Shown here: positions 25,253 through 34,930 of the stretch, in pieces | Numbering within the stretch: the first letter of the stretch is position 1 | Layout of the letters: each line of letters opens with the position of its first letter | Assembly: GCA_964485855.1 (NCBI GenBank) | Contig: CAZAKI010000004.1 | Location: forward strand, 30,317-94,316 | Length of the DNA stretch: 64,000 nt | Reading direction: 5' to 3' | Source of the DNA: UBA993 sp964485855 | Lineage (GTDB): Bacteria; Bacillota; Dethiobacteria; DTU022 | Position numbers and translations under genes: made by a program | The notes under the pieces: model-generated | Told to the model about the DNA's origin: nothing | The model's database searches: none | The model's input: only the letters and a program-made list of their open reading frames with translations

Positions 25253-26114
25253 AAATCTCCCTAATTTTTCTTCTGGTAATCTGGGTATAAATCTGGGTAG
25301 TTGAAATATCGGAATGACCAAGCATTTCCTGGACCGAGCGTAAATCAGCACCATTTTCTAATAGATGAGTGGCAAAAGAATGTCTTAGGGTATGGGGTGT
25401 AATTTCACCCTGGATTTTTGATTTACGGGCATACTTTTTTAATATCTTCCAAAAACCTTGTCTGGTCATCCGATTGCCGAGCTGGTTGACGAAGAGCGCC
25501 GATTCGCCGTTGGTCTTTAAGAGACGTGGCCGTGATTTGCCGACATACTCATTAACATAGTTAATCGCCACGGAACCGATGGGGACAATACGCTCTTTCA
25601 TCCCTTTTCCCGAACAGCGTAAAAACCCGACCTGAGGATCAAAATCACTGATATTTAGAGAAACTAACTCCGAAACTCTGATTCCCGAAGCATATAAAAG
25701 CTCCAGCATTGCTTTATCTCTCAAACCATTGTGTTCTCCAGGCACAGGCTGATTTAAAAGCTGATCAATTTCAGAAGTAGTCAAGACCCTCGGTAATTTC
25801 TTTTCGATTCGCGGAGATTCCAGTTCCAGTGCCGGATTGTTTTCGATTAAACCCTCCTGCAGTAAATACGTAAAAAAAGAACGGATTGAGGCTACACAGC
25901 GGGATATTGTCGCTGTAGCCCGGCCATTCTTCTTCAATTCCGCTAAAAAAAGAGTCAGCGCCTCCCGATCAACTTCCTCCGGTTTACTGATCTGCTGTTT
26001 CTTCATAAAAGAAATAAAAGTGTTCAAATCACGACGATATGATTCGAGAGTATTTTTTGACAGCCCTTTTTCAACGGCCAGATAATGAGAGTAATTGTTG
26101 ATCTGAGTTTGCAT
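25227..26114 (-). CDS. xerD: Tyrosine recombinase XerD
   Basis: 295 residues from the ATG at 26114 (GAGGG upstream). N-terminal SAM-like DNA-binding domain (1-90), then the catalytic domain with R in SGIRVSEL, K in GKGMKER, HTLRHSF, LGHSD and the nucleophile in TQIYTQ. It resolves chromosome dimers at dif with a partner recombinase not in this window. Placement beside deoB is the usual Firmicutes context. Confidence 0.94.
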   Translation of the reverse strand: MQTQINNYSHYLAVEKGLSKNTLESYRRDLNTFISFMKKQQISKPEEVDREALTLFLAELKKNGRATATISRCVASIRSFFTYLLQEGLIENNPALELESPRIEKKLPRVLTTSEIDQLLNQPVPGEHNGLRDKAMLELLYASGIRVSELVSLNISDFDPQVGFLRCSGKGMKERIVPIGSVAINYVNEYVGKSRPRLLKTNGESALFVNQLGNRMTRQGFWKILKKYARKSKIQGEITPHTLRHSFATHLLENGADLRSVQEMLGHSDISTTQIYTQITRRKIREIYDKTHPRA

Positions 26115-26230
26115 AAATAATGAGGCCCTCACAGCAAATAAGTATTTATTTATTCAACGGTGGGAAAGAAAATACCTTCCTATCAATCGACTAGATTAAA
26201 ATTATCTTTAAATTTATCCGCGAGCCATGT

Positions 26231-26767
26231 TTATTTACAGGTATAGTTGAGCAAAGCGATGATCGTTTTACCGTCCCTGATCTTACCCTGTTTGATTAAT
26301 TCCAGGGCTTCGGAAAGAGGATAACTAAGCAACGCTAAATTTTCATCGGGATCGCAAACAGAAAATTTTGTGTGGCTCAATTTCTCCGCTTTAAAGAGGA
26401 AAATCTGCTCATTGCAGAAACCGGGAGAGGGATAAAAATCAAGCATTTCTTTCCATATTTCGGCCTCGAAGCCGGTCTCTTCAGCCAGTTCGCGTTTAGC
26501 GCAATCAAGTGGTTTTTCTCCCGCTTCAAGTTTGCCGGCCGGTATTTCCAGCAAAAGATCACCGACGGCCTGGCGATGTTGCTGAACAAGATAAACTTCT
26601 CCCGAGTCGGACAGGGCGAGAATGGCAACAGCTCCTGGATGTTCAACAATTTCACGGTAAGCGACTAGATCATTTTTTACCTTAACCCGATCCTGGCGAA
26701 TATTAAAGATCCTACCGCGATAAATATAGTTGGATGAAAGTGTCTCTTCCTTCAGTCGGTCGTTAAT
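26231..26767 (-). CDS. nudF: ADP-ribose pyrophosphatase (Nudix), probable ATT start
   Basis: 178 residues if read from ATT at 26765-26767. The Nudix box is complete at residues 78-100 (G-x5-E-x7-RELAEETGF). The 71 residues before the first TTG (26554) contain the normal NudF N-terminal domain, including SSNYIYRGRIFNI and EHPGAVAIL, so the TTG start would remove half the protein. Between the preceding stop and that TTG there is no ATG, GTG or TTG in frame. GGGAGG at 26777-26782 lies nine bases before the ATT. Cleaves ADP-ribose to AMP and ribose 5-phosphate. Follows the sigma-54 activator by 22 bases. Confidence 0.85.
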   Translation of the reverse strand: MNDRLKEETLSSNYIYRGRIFNIRQDRVKVKNDLVAYREIVEHPGAVAILALSDSGEVYLVQQHRQAVGDLLLEIPAGKLEAGEKPLDCAKRELAEETGFEAEIWKEMLDFYPSPGFCNEQIFLFKAEKLSHTKFSVCDPDENLALLSYPLSEALELIKQGKIRDGKTIIALLNYTCK

Positions 26768-26789
26768 GAGCTATAACCTCCCAATTTAC

Positions 26790-28904
26790 TTAATTCAAGT
26801 TAAACCGTTTCATTTTTTCATAAAGCCAGGAGCGACTGATCCCTAAAAGACGGGCTGCTTCACTTCGATTGCCGCCGGCCTTCCTTAATGAACCTAAGAT
26901 CGCCGCTCTTTCTTGTTCTGTGCGTGAATCACGATAGGCATGAGAAACTCTATTGTAATTTTCTACCAGCTGAGTATTGTTTTTTTCAGGCGAACTGCTC
27001 TGCCTCAAATGTGGTGGTAAATGTTCAATCCCGATTAGATGGTCAGAAGCAAAATTCAAAGCCCTCTCAATAATATTTTCCAGTTCCCGGACATTACCGG
27101 GCCAATGATATTTTTGCAAAGATAAAAGCGCCAGGGAATCAATCTCGGTGACCTGCATGTTAAATATAAGATTATATTTTCTCAGAAAAGCATAAACCAG
27201 TGGTAAAATGTCATCGATCCTCTCCCTCAGCGGAGGGATAATCAGGTGAATTACGTTTAGCCTGAAATATAGATCTTTACGAAAGGTGCCTTCTCTAACC
27301 TTTTTTTCCAGATCTTGATTGGTGGCAGCCAGGAAGCGGACATCCACTTTTTCGGTCTTAGTCCCACCAATTCTTTCAAAAGTTTGTTCTTCGAGAGCCC
27401 TGAGCAGCTTACCTTGTAGGGCAATCGGCAGATCACCAATCTCATCTAAGAATAGGGTTCCACCGTCAGCCAGATCCAGTCGGCCTCGTTTCCCTTCCCG
27501 GCGGGCGCCAGTAAAAGCGCCCTCTTCATAACCAAAAAATTCCGATTCAAGCAAGTTTTCGGGAATAGCAGCACAATTAACTCTTAGGAAGGCTTGATTA
27601 CGACGCGGCCCCTCCTGGTGGATAGCCTGGGCAAGCAGTTCTTTCCCCACTCCGCTTTCTCCGCTGATTAAGACAGTAGAAAGTCCCCTTGCTGCCTGCT
27701 TCGCCTCATTAATTAAATCCAGCATCACGGAATTAACGGTTATTATATCTTTAAAAACATAGGGTTTTTCTCGGAAACGTTCTTTTTTCAGTTCTTCCTG
27801 AAAGTGGGCTAGCCGGTTATTCATCGTCTCCAGCCTGGAAGCCAACTCACGCAGTTCGTCTACCCGTCTAAAGCTAATCTTGCCAACCGCCCCGATCACC
27901 TGTCCATCTCTGACTATGGGTAGCCTTGAAACAACATATGGTTTGCCGTCTATAAACTGGATGTCATTTAATTCGGGAATGCCAGTTTTTACAACAATAT
28001 GCAAGCGGCTATTTTCCAATATTTTATTGATCGGCTGGTTTATTACAATATTTTCTTCCCGTTTTATAAAATCGAGAAAAATCCGGTTAACCAGAACCAC
28101 TGAAGCGCTCTCATCAACAACAACCAGTGCGTCATAACCGATATCAAGCACTGTTTCTAAAGTTTGGTTTAACCGCTTCACGGTTCCCATTTCCTCGGCG
28201 ATCGTTTCCAACTCGGTAACGTCCTGGAAAAAAGCAATAGCTCCTACAATTTCACCCCCATCAATTAAAGGAGTTTTATTGACCATCGCTGTTATTTCAC
28301 CAACTTGATATTTACTGCCTATGCTGATCTGCCCACAGGTGAGTACCGGTTGCAGATCGAGTCCCGGCAAGACTGCTTCAACCATTCTCCCCTCGACCTT
28401 GGCCGGAAGCAAATTAAACAATTGCTCTGCGGCACGGTTTATATAGGTAATCGTACCAGAATAATCAACGGACACCAGGGCATTGTGCATTGCCTTGCAG
28501 ATTACCTGCAGACGGCTGTTAAGCAGTTGCTCTTCCTTAAATAAAGCGGTAATCAATTCAACCTTTGTAAAAAGGCCAACCACTCGCTCATCGCCATCAA
28601 CCACCACACCAGTTCCGACGGGAATCTTTCTAACCAAATCAATAACTTCCTGATAATCAAGATCTTTTTTAATCTTGACCACGTTGTGGTTATAATAATT
28701 ATTAACTGTCTCCTGAAGAGATGTTCCCTTGATTAAAGCATCGTAGAGATTCGTTTTAGTAAATATACCGGCCAGTACACCGTCTTTATTGAGTACAGGC
28801 AGACCGTCACGCTGGCTATTACGTAAAAGATTAACAGCCTTTTGCAGGCTATCCTCCGGGCGCAGTGTTGCAAAATCACGGGTCATCATATCTTCCAGTC
28901 GCAA
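26790..28904 (-). CDS. Sigma-54 activator with CBS pair and two PAS domains
   Basis: 704 residues; TTG start at 28904 with GGAGG seven bases upstream. Order: two CBS domains (1-125), PAS (about 130-235), PAS (about 245-355), AAA+ ATPase (about 385-620) with Walker A GESGVGKE and the sigma-54 contact loop GAFTGA, and a C-terminal Fis-type helix-turn-helix (NRSEAARLLGISRSWLYEKM). CBS domains bind adenine nucleotides and PAS domains sense small ligands or redox, so it probably couples energy state to sigma-54 transcription. Targets are not visible nearby; the surrounding genes are housekeeping. Confidence 0.92.
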   Translation of the reverse strand: MRLEDMMTRDFATLRPEDSLQKAVNLLRNSQRDGLPVLNKDGVLAGIFTKTNLYDALIKGTSLQETVNNYYNHNVVKIKKDLDYQEVIDLVRKIPVGTGVVVDGDERVVGLFTKVELITALFKEEQLLNSRLQVICKAMHNALVSVDYSGTITYINRAAEQLFNLLPAKVEGRMVEAVLPGLDLQPVLTCGQISIGSKYQVGEITAMVNKTPLIDGGEIVGAIAFFQDVTELETIAEEMGTVKRLNQTLETVLDIGYDALVVVDESASVVLVNRIFLDFIKREENIVINQPINKILENSRLHIVVKTGIPELNDIQFIDGKPYVVSRLPIVRDGQVIGAVGKISFRRVDELRELASRLETMNNRLAHFQEELKKERFREKPYVFKDIITVNSVMLDLINEAKQAARGLSTVLISGESGVGKELLAQAIHQEGPRRNQAFLRVNCAAIPENLLESEFFGYEEGAFTGARREGKRGRLDLADGGTLFLDEIGDLPIALQGKLLRALEEQTFERIGGTKTEKVDVRFLAATNQDLEKKVREGTFRKDLYFRLNVIHLIIPPLRERIDDILPLVYAFLRKYNLIFNMQVTEIDSLALLSLQKYHWPGNVRELENIIERALNFASDHLIGIEHLPPHLRQSSSPEKNNTQLVENYNRVSHAYRDSRTEQERAAILGSLRKAGGNRSEAARLLGISRSWLYEKMKRFNLN

Positions 28905-28919
28905 GTGAAGCCCTCCAGT

Positions 28920-30638
28920 TTAAATGATCGGTTCTCGTGCCTGCTTAAATCGCAAAGCTCTTTCCATTAAACTGTCAACATGCTGCAAACTAACCTGGTC
29001 AATACTGGCCCCGTCAAGCATACGGGCCAGTTCATTGCGACGCTCATTAGCGCTGAGTAATGATGCCCTGGTCATTGTTCTTTCACCACTGACTTCTTTA
29101 TATAAGCAGATATGAGAATCAGCCATTGAAGCAATTTGTGGGCTGTGAGTTACACACATCACCTGGTGGTGTTTCGCCAGACCGGCTAACTTTTCAGCAA
29201 CGGCCTGAATTGTTGCCCCGCCTATACCTGAATCAACTTCATCGAAAATAAGCGTTGGGATTAAATCCTGACGGGCAAGCGCAGTTTTTAGCGCCAGCAT
29301 CACCCTGGCAACTTCACCGCCCGAGATAATCTTCGCCAATGGTTTTACTGCTTCACCCTGGTTGGCTGAAAAAAGGAATTCTACGGTATCCATACCAAGT
29401 GGCCCAACTTCTTCCCGGCGGCCGATGTTTACTTTGAAGCTGGCATTAGGCAGTGCCAGCTCCTTAAGACACTCTTCAATCAGTTGCTCGAGATTTTTCG
29501 CGCTTTCACATCTTTTTTTGCTTAACTCTGTGCTTTCAGCAATTAATTGATCGTTAAGCAGAACCAATTCCGCTTCGATCTTTTCAATCATCGCCTCACT
29601 GTTCACCAATCTTTCAATCTCGTTTTCGGTCTTAGTAGCAAAAGAAATAACTGCTTCCAATGACCCTCCGTATTTGCGTTTTAAATTATTGATCAAGTTA
29701 AACCGTTCTTGAATCATCTGCAATTCTGCAGGATCAAACTCAAATCCTGACTGGTAAGTACGCAGTTCGTGCGATACCTCTTCCAGTTGGGCTGCAGCCG
29801 AAGCAACTAGCTCCAGCAGCGGTTCAAGTTTATGATCGATTCCGGCCGCTTCGCTCAACAGTGCAGAATTGTGGCTAAGACGATCAACCAGTGATTCGAT
29901 CTCCTGAGACTCATCTCCACGATATAGGTTGCAATAAAGACGGGAAACAAGCATCGATAACTTCTCAGCATTGGACAATATCCGTTCCCGTTCAGCAAGC
30001 TCTTCGTCTTCACCAGTTTTTAACGCAGCGCCCTGAATCTCTTTCAGCTGAAAATTATAAAGGTCCAGGCGTCTAGCTCTTTCAGCTTCATCATCACCAT
30101 ATCCTGATAGCTCTTTTTTTAAATCACCTTTACGCCGCCACAGTTCGCCAATTTTCTTGCGTGACTGTCCAATCGAGTCTCCTCCGAAGGCGTCTAGTAG
30201 CTCGATATGCTGATCCTGCCGCAGCAATGATTGATGCTGGTGCTGTCCATGCAAGTCGACCAAAAGCTGTCCAAGGTCCTTTAAAAAAGAGATTGGAACG
30301 GCCCTGCCATTAACCCTGGCAACACTGCGTCCATTTCTATAAACCTCCCGGGCAATAATCAGCTCGTTTTCGTAATCAATGCCTGCCTCTGCCAGCAGGG
30401 TGTTGACTTGCTTTTGCACCGCCGGCTCAGCATTAACGATCCCCTCAATATATGCCTCCGTACTACCCTGGCGGATCTGTTCTACAGTCGCTCGCTCACC
30501 GAGCAACAGATTAATTGCACCAATGATAATCGATTTACCGGCACCGGTTTCTCCACTTAAGACGTTCAATCCCGGGCTAAAACTGATGGCAAGATCTTCA
30601 ATTAGGGCATAATTGGCTACTTTGAGTTCTGCGAGCAT
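28920..30638 (-). CDS. recN: DNA repair protein RecN
   Basis: 572 residues. SMC-like ATPase for double-strand break repair. Walker A GETGAGKSIIIGAINLLLG at the N-terminus, a long coiled coil (about 160-380), the signature KIISGGEVARVMLALK and the Walker B segment PTLIFDEVDSGIGG near the C-terminus. Length equals the family norm. Lies 19 bases after nadK. Confidence 0.97.
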   Translation of the reverse strand: MLAELKVANYALIEDLAISFSPGLNVLSGETGAGKSIIIGAINLLLGERATVEQIRQGSTEAYIEGIVNAEPAVQKQVNTLLAEAGIDYENELIIAREVYRNGRSVARVNGRAVPISFLKDLGQLLVDLHGQHQHQSLLRQDQHIELLDAFGGDSIGQSRKKIGELWRRKGDLKKELSGYGDDEAERARRLDLYNFQLKEIQGAALKTGEDEELAERERILSNAEKLSMLVSRLYCNLYRGDESQEIESLVDRLSHNSALLSEAAGIDHKLEPLLELVASAAAQLEEVSHELRTYQSGFEFDPAELQMIQERFNLINNLKRKYGGSLEAVISFATKTENEIERLVNSEAMIEKIEAELVLLNDQLIAESTELSKKRCESAKNLEQLIEECLKELALPNASFKVNIGRREEVGPLGMDTVEFLFSANQGEAVKPLAKIISGGEVARVMLALKTALARQDLIPTLIFDEVDSGIGGATIQAVAEKLAGLAKHHQVMCVTHSPQIASMADSHICLYKEVSGERTMTRASLLSANERRNELARMLDGASIDQVSLQHVDSLMERALRFKQAREPII

Positions 30639-30657
30639 GCCTCAACCTCCCAGTACC

Positions 30658-31509
30658 TCATGCTTTAAGTTTTTGATGTAGCATGCGGTAAAATGAATAA
30701 TCCTTAAATGATACCAGTTTTACTGATTGTTCGGCTCGGTTGACAATGATTTGATCTTCATCTTCCAGGGTATATCTGACCTGGCCATCAACGGTTAACA
30801 TTACGTCAACCTGGCGTGAATCGATATGCAGCCTTACCTGGTCGCTCCCGTTAATCACTACCGAACGATTATAAAGACTGTGCGGACAAATTGGGGTCAC
30901 GATAAAAAGCTGCATGGTCGGATTAACTATCGGCCCGCCGGCCGAAAGGGAATAACCGGTTGAGCCGGTAGGCGTAGCAACTATAATGCCGTCTCCATAA
31001 TAACTTTCCATGAACTCACTATTTATATATGCTTCGACTTTGATAATCCGGGAAAAAGGTCCACGAGAGACGACAATGTCATTCAGGCTAAGGTAAGAAG
31101 CAAGTTCTTTCGCATTCCGATAAAGCTTTGCTTCCAACATCATTCTTTCCTGGTAACCATAACGGCCGGTTGTGACATATTCTAAAAACCGTTCCATCTG
31201 GTCTACCTCGATTTCTGCTAAGAAACCTTTGTGGCCTAAATTGATTCCAAGCACCGGTTTATGCCAACAGGCAAGATCGCGTGCCACTCTTAGGATTGTG
31301 CCATCGCCACCGATCACAATGATCATTTCCAAACGACCATTCCATGATTTAAGTTGATCCGCCAACGAGGTTTCACTGTAAAAATCAACCAATTCAGAAC
31401 CGGCGATCTGCAGATCTATATGGCGCTGTTCCAGGAACCTGGAGATTTCACCAACGACCAGCCTGGCATTCTTCTTTCGCCAATTCGGAATAAGCCCGAT
31501 GGATTTCAT
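30658..31509 (-). CDS. nadK: NAD kinase
   Basis: 283 residues. Phosphorylates NAD to NADP. The GGDGTILR motif, NLGHKGFLAEIE and the NAD-site segment PTGSTGYSLSAGGPIV are all present. ATG at 31509 follows GGGAGG. Placed between tlyA and recN, the standard Firmicutes order. Confidence 0.97.
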   Translation of the reverse strand: MKSIGLIPNWRKKNARLVVGEISRFLEQRHIDLQIAGSELVDFYSETSLADQLKSWNGRLEMIIVIGGDGTILRVARDLACWHKPVLGINLGHKGFLAEIEVDQMERFLEYVTTGRYGYQERMMLEAKLYRNAKELASYLSLNDIVVSRGPFSRIIKVEAYINSEFMESYYGDGIIVATPTGSTGYSLSAGGPIVNPTMQLFIVTPICPHSLYNRSVVINGSDQVRLHIDSRQVDVMLTVDGQVRYTLEDEDQIIVNRAEQSVKLVSFKDYSFYRMLHQKLKA

Positions 31510-31576
31510 TAAAGTCCTCCCCTTAATTCGAGCTTAACATAACTTCTTCCCGATCGTTTTTAAATCCTTCAGGAAA

Positions 31577-32410
31577 TTAGCGATCACCTGACAATAAATT
31601 TAAATGTGCATCTTGCACTACTTTTTTTATTTTTTCCTCACTATTTTCAGCATCAACCAACTGTTTTTCAGCATCAAGCTCTAAGTACAAAAAATATTCA
31701 ATATTGCCTTTCGGACCAACCAGGTGTGAGTAAGTCAATTGCCGACATCGATAACCATTATCAGCAGCCGCAAGCATTAGATCGCCAAGCACTTTTTCAT
31801 GAAGCCGTGGATTACGGATCACACCTCTGCCTCTGGTCGCTTCAATTCGTCCCACTTCAAATTGCGGTTTTACTAAGGAGACTACTCTCGATATCTCGCA
31901 TTGATTAAGAGCCGGAAATACCATCTTTAACGAAATAAACGAGACATCAACGACTGCCAGATCTGGTTTCTCTGAAAAGTTTTCCGGTTTTAAATTACGA
32001 ACATTGAACCGTTCTAAAAAAACTACCCGGGGGTCGTTTCTTAGCTTGTATGCCAGTTGTCCATAACCGACATCAACGGCATATACTTTTTCAGCACCGT
32101 TTTGCAAAAGACAATCGGTAAAACCACCGGTCGAGGCACCAATGTCAACAATTGTAAGTCGTCGGACATCCAGCTTAAAATCGCTGATCGCTCCAGCCAG
32201 CTTTAATCCGCCCCGACTGACATAGGAATTACCAGGATCACTGAACTCAACATCAGCCTCACAATCAATACTAGTCCCAGCTTTATCTACATGATGACCA
32301 TTAACCCGTACTGCACCGGTCATGATCAGCGACTGGATACGATTACGGCTTAGTTCCGGGTATTTTTTTTGTAAGAGAAGATCCAACCTTATTTTCTGAC
32401 TTTTCTTCAA
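31577..32410 (-). CDS. tlyA: TlyA: S4-domain FtsJ-like rRNA methyltransferase
   Basis: 277 residues. TTG start at 32410 overlaps the dxs stop. N-terminal S4 domain (1-65), then a Rossmann methyltransferase with VDIGASTGGFTDCLLQNGA. The family 2'-O-methylates rRNA cytidines and in some species is a haemolysin-like protein. Coupled to dxs. Confidence 0.93.
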   Translation of the reverse strand: MKKSQKIRLDLLLQKKYPELSRNRIQSLIMTGAVRVNGHHVDKAGTSIDCEADVEFSDPGNSYVSRGGLKLAGAISDFKLDVRRLTIVDIGASTGGFTDCLLQNGAEKVYAVDVGYGQLAYKLRNDPRVVFLERFNVRNLKPENFSEKPDLAVVDVSFISLKMVFPALNQCEISRVVSLVKPQFEVGRIEATRGRGVIRNPRLHEKVLGDLMLAAADNGYRCRQLTYSHLVGPKGNIEYFLYLELDAEKQLVDAENSEEKIKKVVQDAHLNLLSGDR

Positions 32411-34299
32411 TTGATCCTATTTGCCCTTTTAAGTTTGGTAAAATCAATAATCGATTCATAAATCCCTTCTGCATCTAAGCCCTGACATGTTAACATCTGG
32501 CTCCGTGTACCGTGACCAACAAAATGATCATCAATGCCAAGCCGCCGGATTGGGATAAAAAGATCATTTTTTGCAAGCAGATCAGCGATCCCGCTGCCAA
32601 ATCCACCGGAGAGAATATTTTCCTCAACCGTTACGACCATCCGGCACTGTCGAGCCCATTTAATAATTAACTTTTCATCCAGGGGTTTGACAAACCTGGC
32701 GTTGATCACTGTGGCTTTTAAATTTTGCCAGGATAATCTTTCGGCAGCCGCAAGCACTGATTGCAGTACTGTCCCGGCAGAAACGATTAGCAGATCAGAC
32801 CCCTGCCGAACCAGCTCACCTTTACCCCAGGGCAGAAGGTTAAGCGGTCCCGTTTCAATACCGGTTACCTTGTCACGCGGGTAACGGATGGCAACCGGTC
32901 CTGAAGCTAATTGCAGGGCGGTGAAGAGCAGGTTTTGCTGCTCCCGTTCATTAGCCGGGGCCATTATTGTCATATTTGGCATAGTGCGTAAATATGAAAG
33001 ATCAAACAGACCTTGATGTGTTTCCCCATCTTCCCCAACAATCCCGGCCCGATCAACAGCAAAAACAACAGGTAGATTCTGTAAGCAGGTGTCGTGAATC
33101 AGTTGATCGTATGCGCGCTGAAGGAATGTGCTGTAGACGGCAAATACTGGGCGCAAACCACCGGCAGCAAGAGCGGCAGCCATTGTCACGGCGTGTTGTT
33201 CAGCAATACCAACATCATAAAAGCGATCGGGAAATTCTTTACTGAAGTTTTTTAATCCCGTTCCGGTTGACATTGCTGCCGTTATTGCCACGATCTTCGG
33301 ATCTAAACGGGCAAGTTCAACCATGGTGTGGCCAAAATGATCAGTGTAAGATTTTATTTTTTTCTTTTTCAATGGCAATCCATTGCTGAGATCAAAGGGC
33401 CCGACGCCGTGAAAAACTTCCGGTTCAATTTCTGCAAAGTGGTAACCCTTTCCCTTTTCTGTCACAACATGGACCAATACCGGTCCGCGCATTTTGTCTG
33501 CTTGCTTCAGCACATTATCGATTGCAATCAGGTCATGCCCGTCGACAGGACCGAAATAGGTAAAACCGAGTTCTTCAAAAAGCATTCCGGGCACGATTAG
33601 GTACTTTAATCCTCCCTTGATTCTTTCCGCAGTTTCAACCAATTTTTTACCGATATGGGGAATCCGGGTTACATAATTTTCAAAGTCTTTTTTTAGTCTT
33701 GAATACTTTGGATCCGACCTGATTCGACTAAGGTAAGCAGAAAGGCTGCCTACATTTGAGCTAATCGACATTTTATTGTCATTCAAAATTACTGTGATGT
33801 CAGCTTTGATATGACCGGCATGATTTAAAGCTTCAAATGACATTCCCCCGGTCAGGGCTCCATCGCCGATTACAGCAACAACCCGAAAATTTTCATGCTG
33901 TTGATCACGGGCCAGCGCCAGGCCGAGAGCAGCAGAGATTGAAGTACTGCTATGTCCGGTTAAGAAAGGATCATGCTCGCTTTCTGAAGGCTTCGGGAAG
34001 CCGCAAAGACCTCCCTGGAGACGCAGGGTATGAAATTCTTTCCAACGACCGGTTAATAGTTTATGAGCATAACTTTGGTGTCCCACATCCCAGATGATTT
34101 TATCGCGCGGGCTTTCATAAAAACGATGTAAGGCTACGGCAAGCTCAACTACACCCAGGCTGGCAGCCAGGTGCCCCCCATTGTCAGCAACTGTTTTAAT
34201 CATATGCTGCCTCAGTGCTGATGCAACCTCTTGCAACTGTTGATCAGAGAGCTTCTTTAAATCTTCCGGCAATGACAGTTTACCGATATAGTTTTCCAT
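32407..34299 (-). CDS. dxs: 1-deoxy-D-xylulose-5-phosphate synthase
   Basis: 630 residues from the ATG at 34299 with GAGGAA upstream; a TTG four codons earlier is less likely. Thiamine-diphosphate enzyme that joins pyruvate and glyceraldehyde 3-phosphate to open the MEP pathway. The ThDP motif GDGALTGGMSFEALNHAG is complete, and the transketolase pyrimidine domain with DRAGIVGEDGETHQG follows. Lies directly after oapA. IspH and IspA of the same pathway are also in the window. Confidence 0.97.
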   Translation of the reverse strand: MENYIGKLSLPEDLKKLSDQQLQEVASALRQHMIKTVADNGGHLAASLGVVELAVALHRFYESPRDKIIWDVGHQSYAHKLLTGRWKEFHTLRLQGGLCGFPKPSESEHDPFLTGHSSTSISAALGLALARDQQHENFRVVAVIGDGALTGGMSFEALNHAGHIKADITVILNDNKMSISSNVGSLSAYLSRIRSDPKYSRLKKDFENYVTRIPHIGKKLVETAERIKGGLKYLIVPGMLFEELGFTYFGPVDGHDLIAIDNVLKQADKMRGPVLVHVVTEKGKGYHFAEIEPEVFHGVGPFDLSNGLPLKKKKIKSYTDHFGHTMVELARLDPKIVAITAAMSTGTGLKNFSKEFPDRFYDVGIAEQHAVTMAAALAAGGLRPVFAVYSTFLQRAYDQLIHDTCLQNLPVVFAVDRAGIVGEDGETHQGLFDLSYLRTMPNMTIMAPANEREQQNLLFTALQLASGPVAIRYPRDKVTGIETGPLNLLPWGKGELVRQGSDLLIVSAGTVLQSVLAAAERLSWQNLKATVINARFVKPLDEKLIIKWARQCRMVVTVEENILSGGFGSGIADLLAKNDLFIPIRRLGIDDHFVGHGTRSQMLTCQGLDAEGIYESIIDFTKLKRANRIN

Positions 34300-34335
34300 A
34301 TTATTCCTCAATCCCGAACAAAACCTTTAATCTCT

Positions 34336-34911
34336 TTATTCGTTACTTCTTTTGATTCGACCAAAGGGATTCTCGATTCTGGTCATAATTTTTGCCACAA
34401 ACAATATAATTTCTGTAGAGTATTTAATAGCGAGCGCTTTCCCCAAGGCTTTTCCACCAACAGTGATTGCAGCAACAATCGCCGTTAAGAAAATACCGAT
34501 ATAAAATTCGGCCTGGTGGGTTGTAAATAAAGTCACTAGCCTGTAAACAATAATCGCTGCAATTGTTCCGCTGACGATACCACTAATATCGCCAATCACA
34601 TCATTGCAAAAATTTGCCACCTGATCTGCATTCTTAACCAGGTAAACTCCTTTTTTTGCTCCGTACACCCTTCGAGCAGCCTTGGCATTAAGCGGTGCCA
34701 CCTTGGCTGCTGCTGCCGCCGTTCCAACCAAGTCAAAAATAATCCCTAATGAAACAATAAAAAGCAAAATCAAGAACGATATAAAAATTGATCCGACTTT
34801 GCTTATCATGTAGTGAGAAATAAAACCGAACAATATTGCCAAAAAGAAAGTCCAAATAATCGACATATATACCCAGCGGGTTTTACGACGTTTTTTTAAA
34901 TAATCAGCCAA
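34336..34911 (-). CDS. oapA: OLE-associated protein OapA (membrane)
   Basis: 191 residues; TTG start at 34911 with AAGGTGAT upstream. About four membrane segments (residues 14-36, 40-62, 105-130, 135-160) and basic ends. The segment DLVGTAAAAAKVAPLNAKAA resembles DUF21/CNNM membrane domains but no CBS domains follow. It begins 20 to 27 bases after the OLE RNA and precedes dxs, the established place of OapA. OapA binds OLE RNA and brings it to the membrane in Bacillus halodurans. The identification rests on context plus topology. Confidence 0.88.
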   Translation of the reverse strand: MADYLKKRRKTRWVYMSIIWTFFLAILFGFISHYMISKVGSIFISFLILLFIVSLGIIFDLVGTAAAAAKVAPLNAKAARRVYGAKKGVYLVKNADQVANFCNDVIGDISGIVSGTIAAIIVYRLVTLFTTHQAEFYIGIFLTAIVAAITVGGKALGKALAIKYSTEIILFVAKIMTRIENPFGRIKRSNE

Positions 34912-34930
34912 ACTTCATCACCTTGATGTA

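Noticed and set aside
26231..26554. 107-residue Nudix protein starting at TTG 26554
   Set aside because: It would lose the conserved N-terminal domain that is open in frame upstream.
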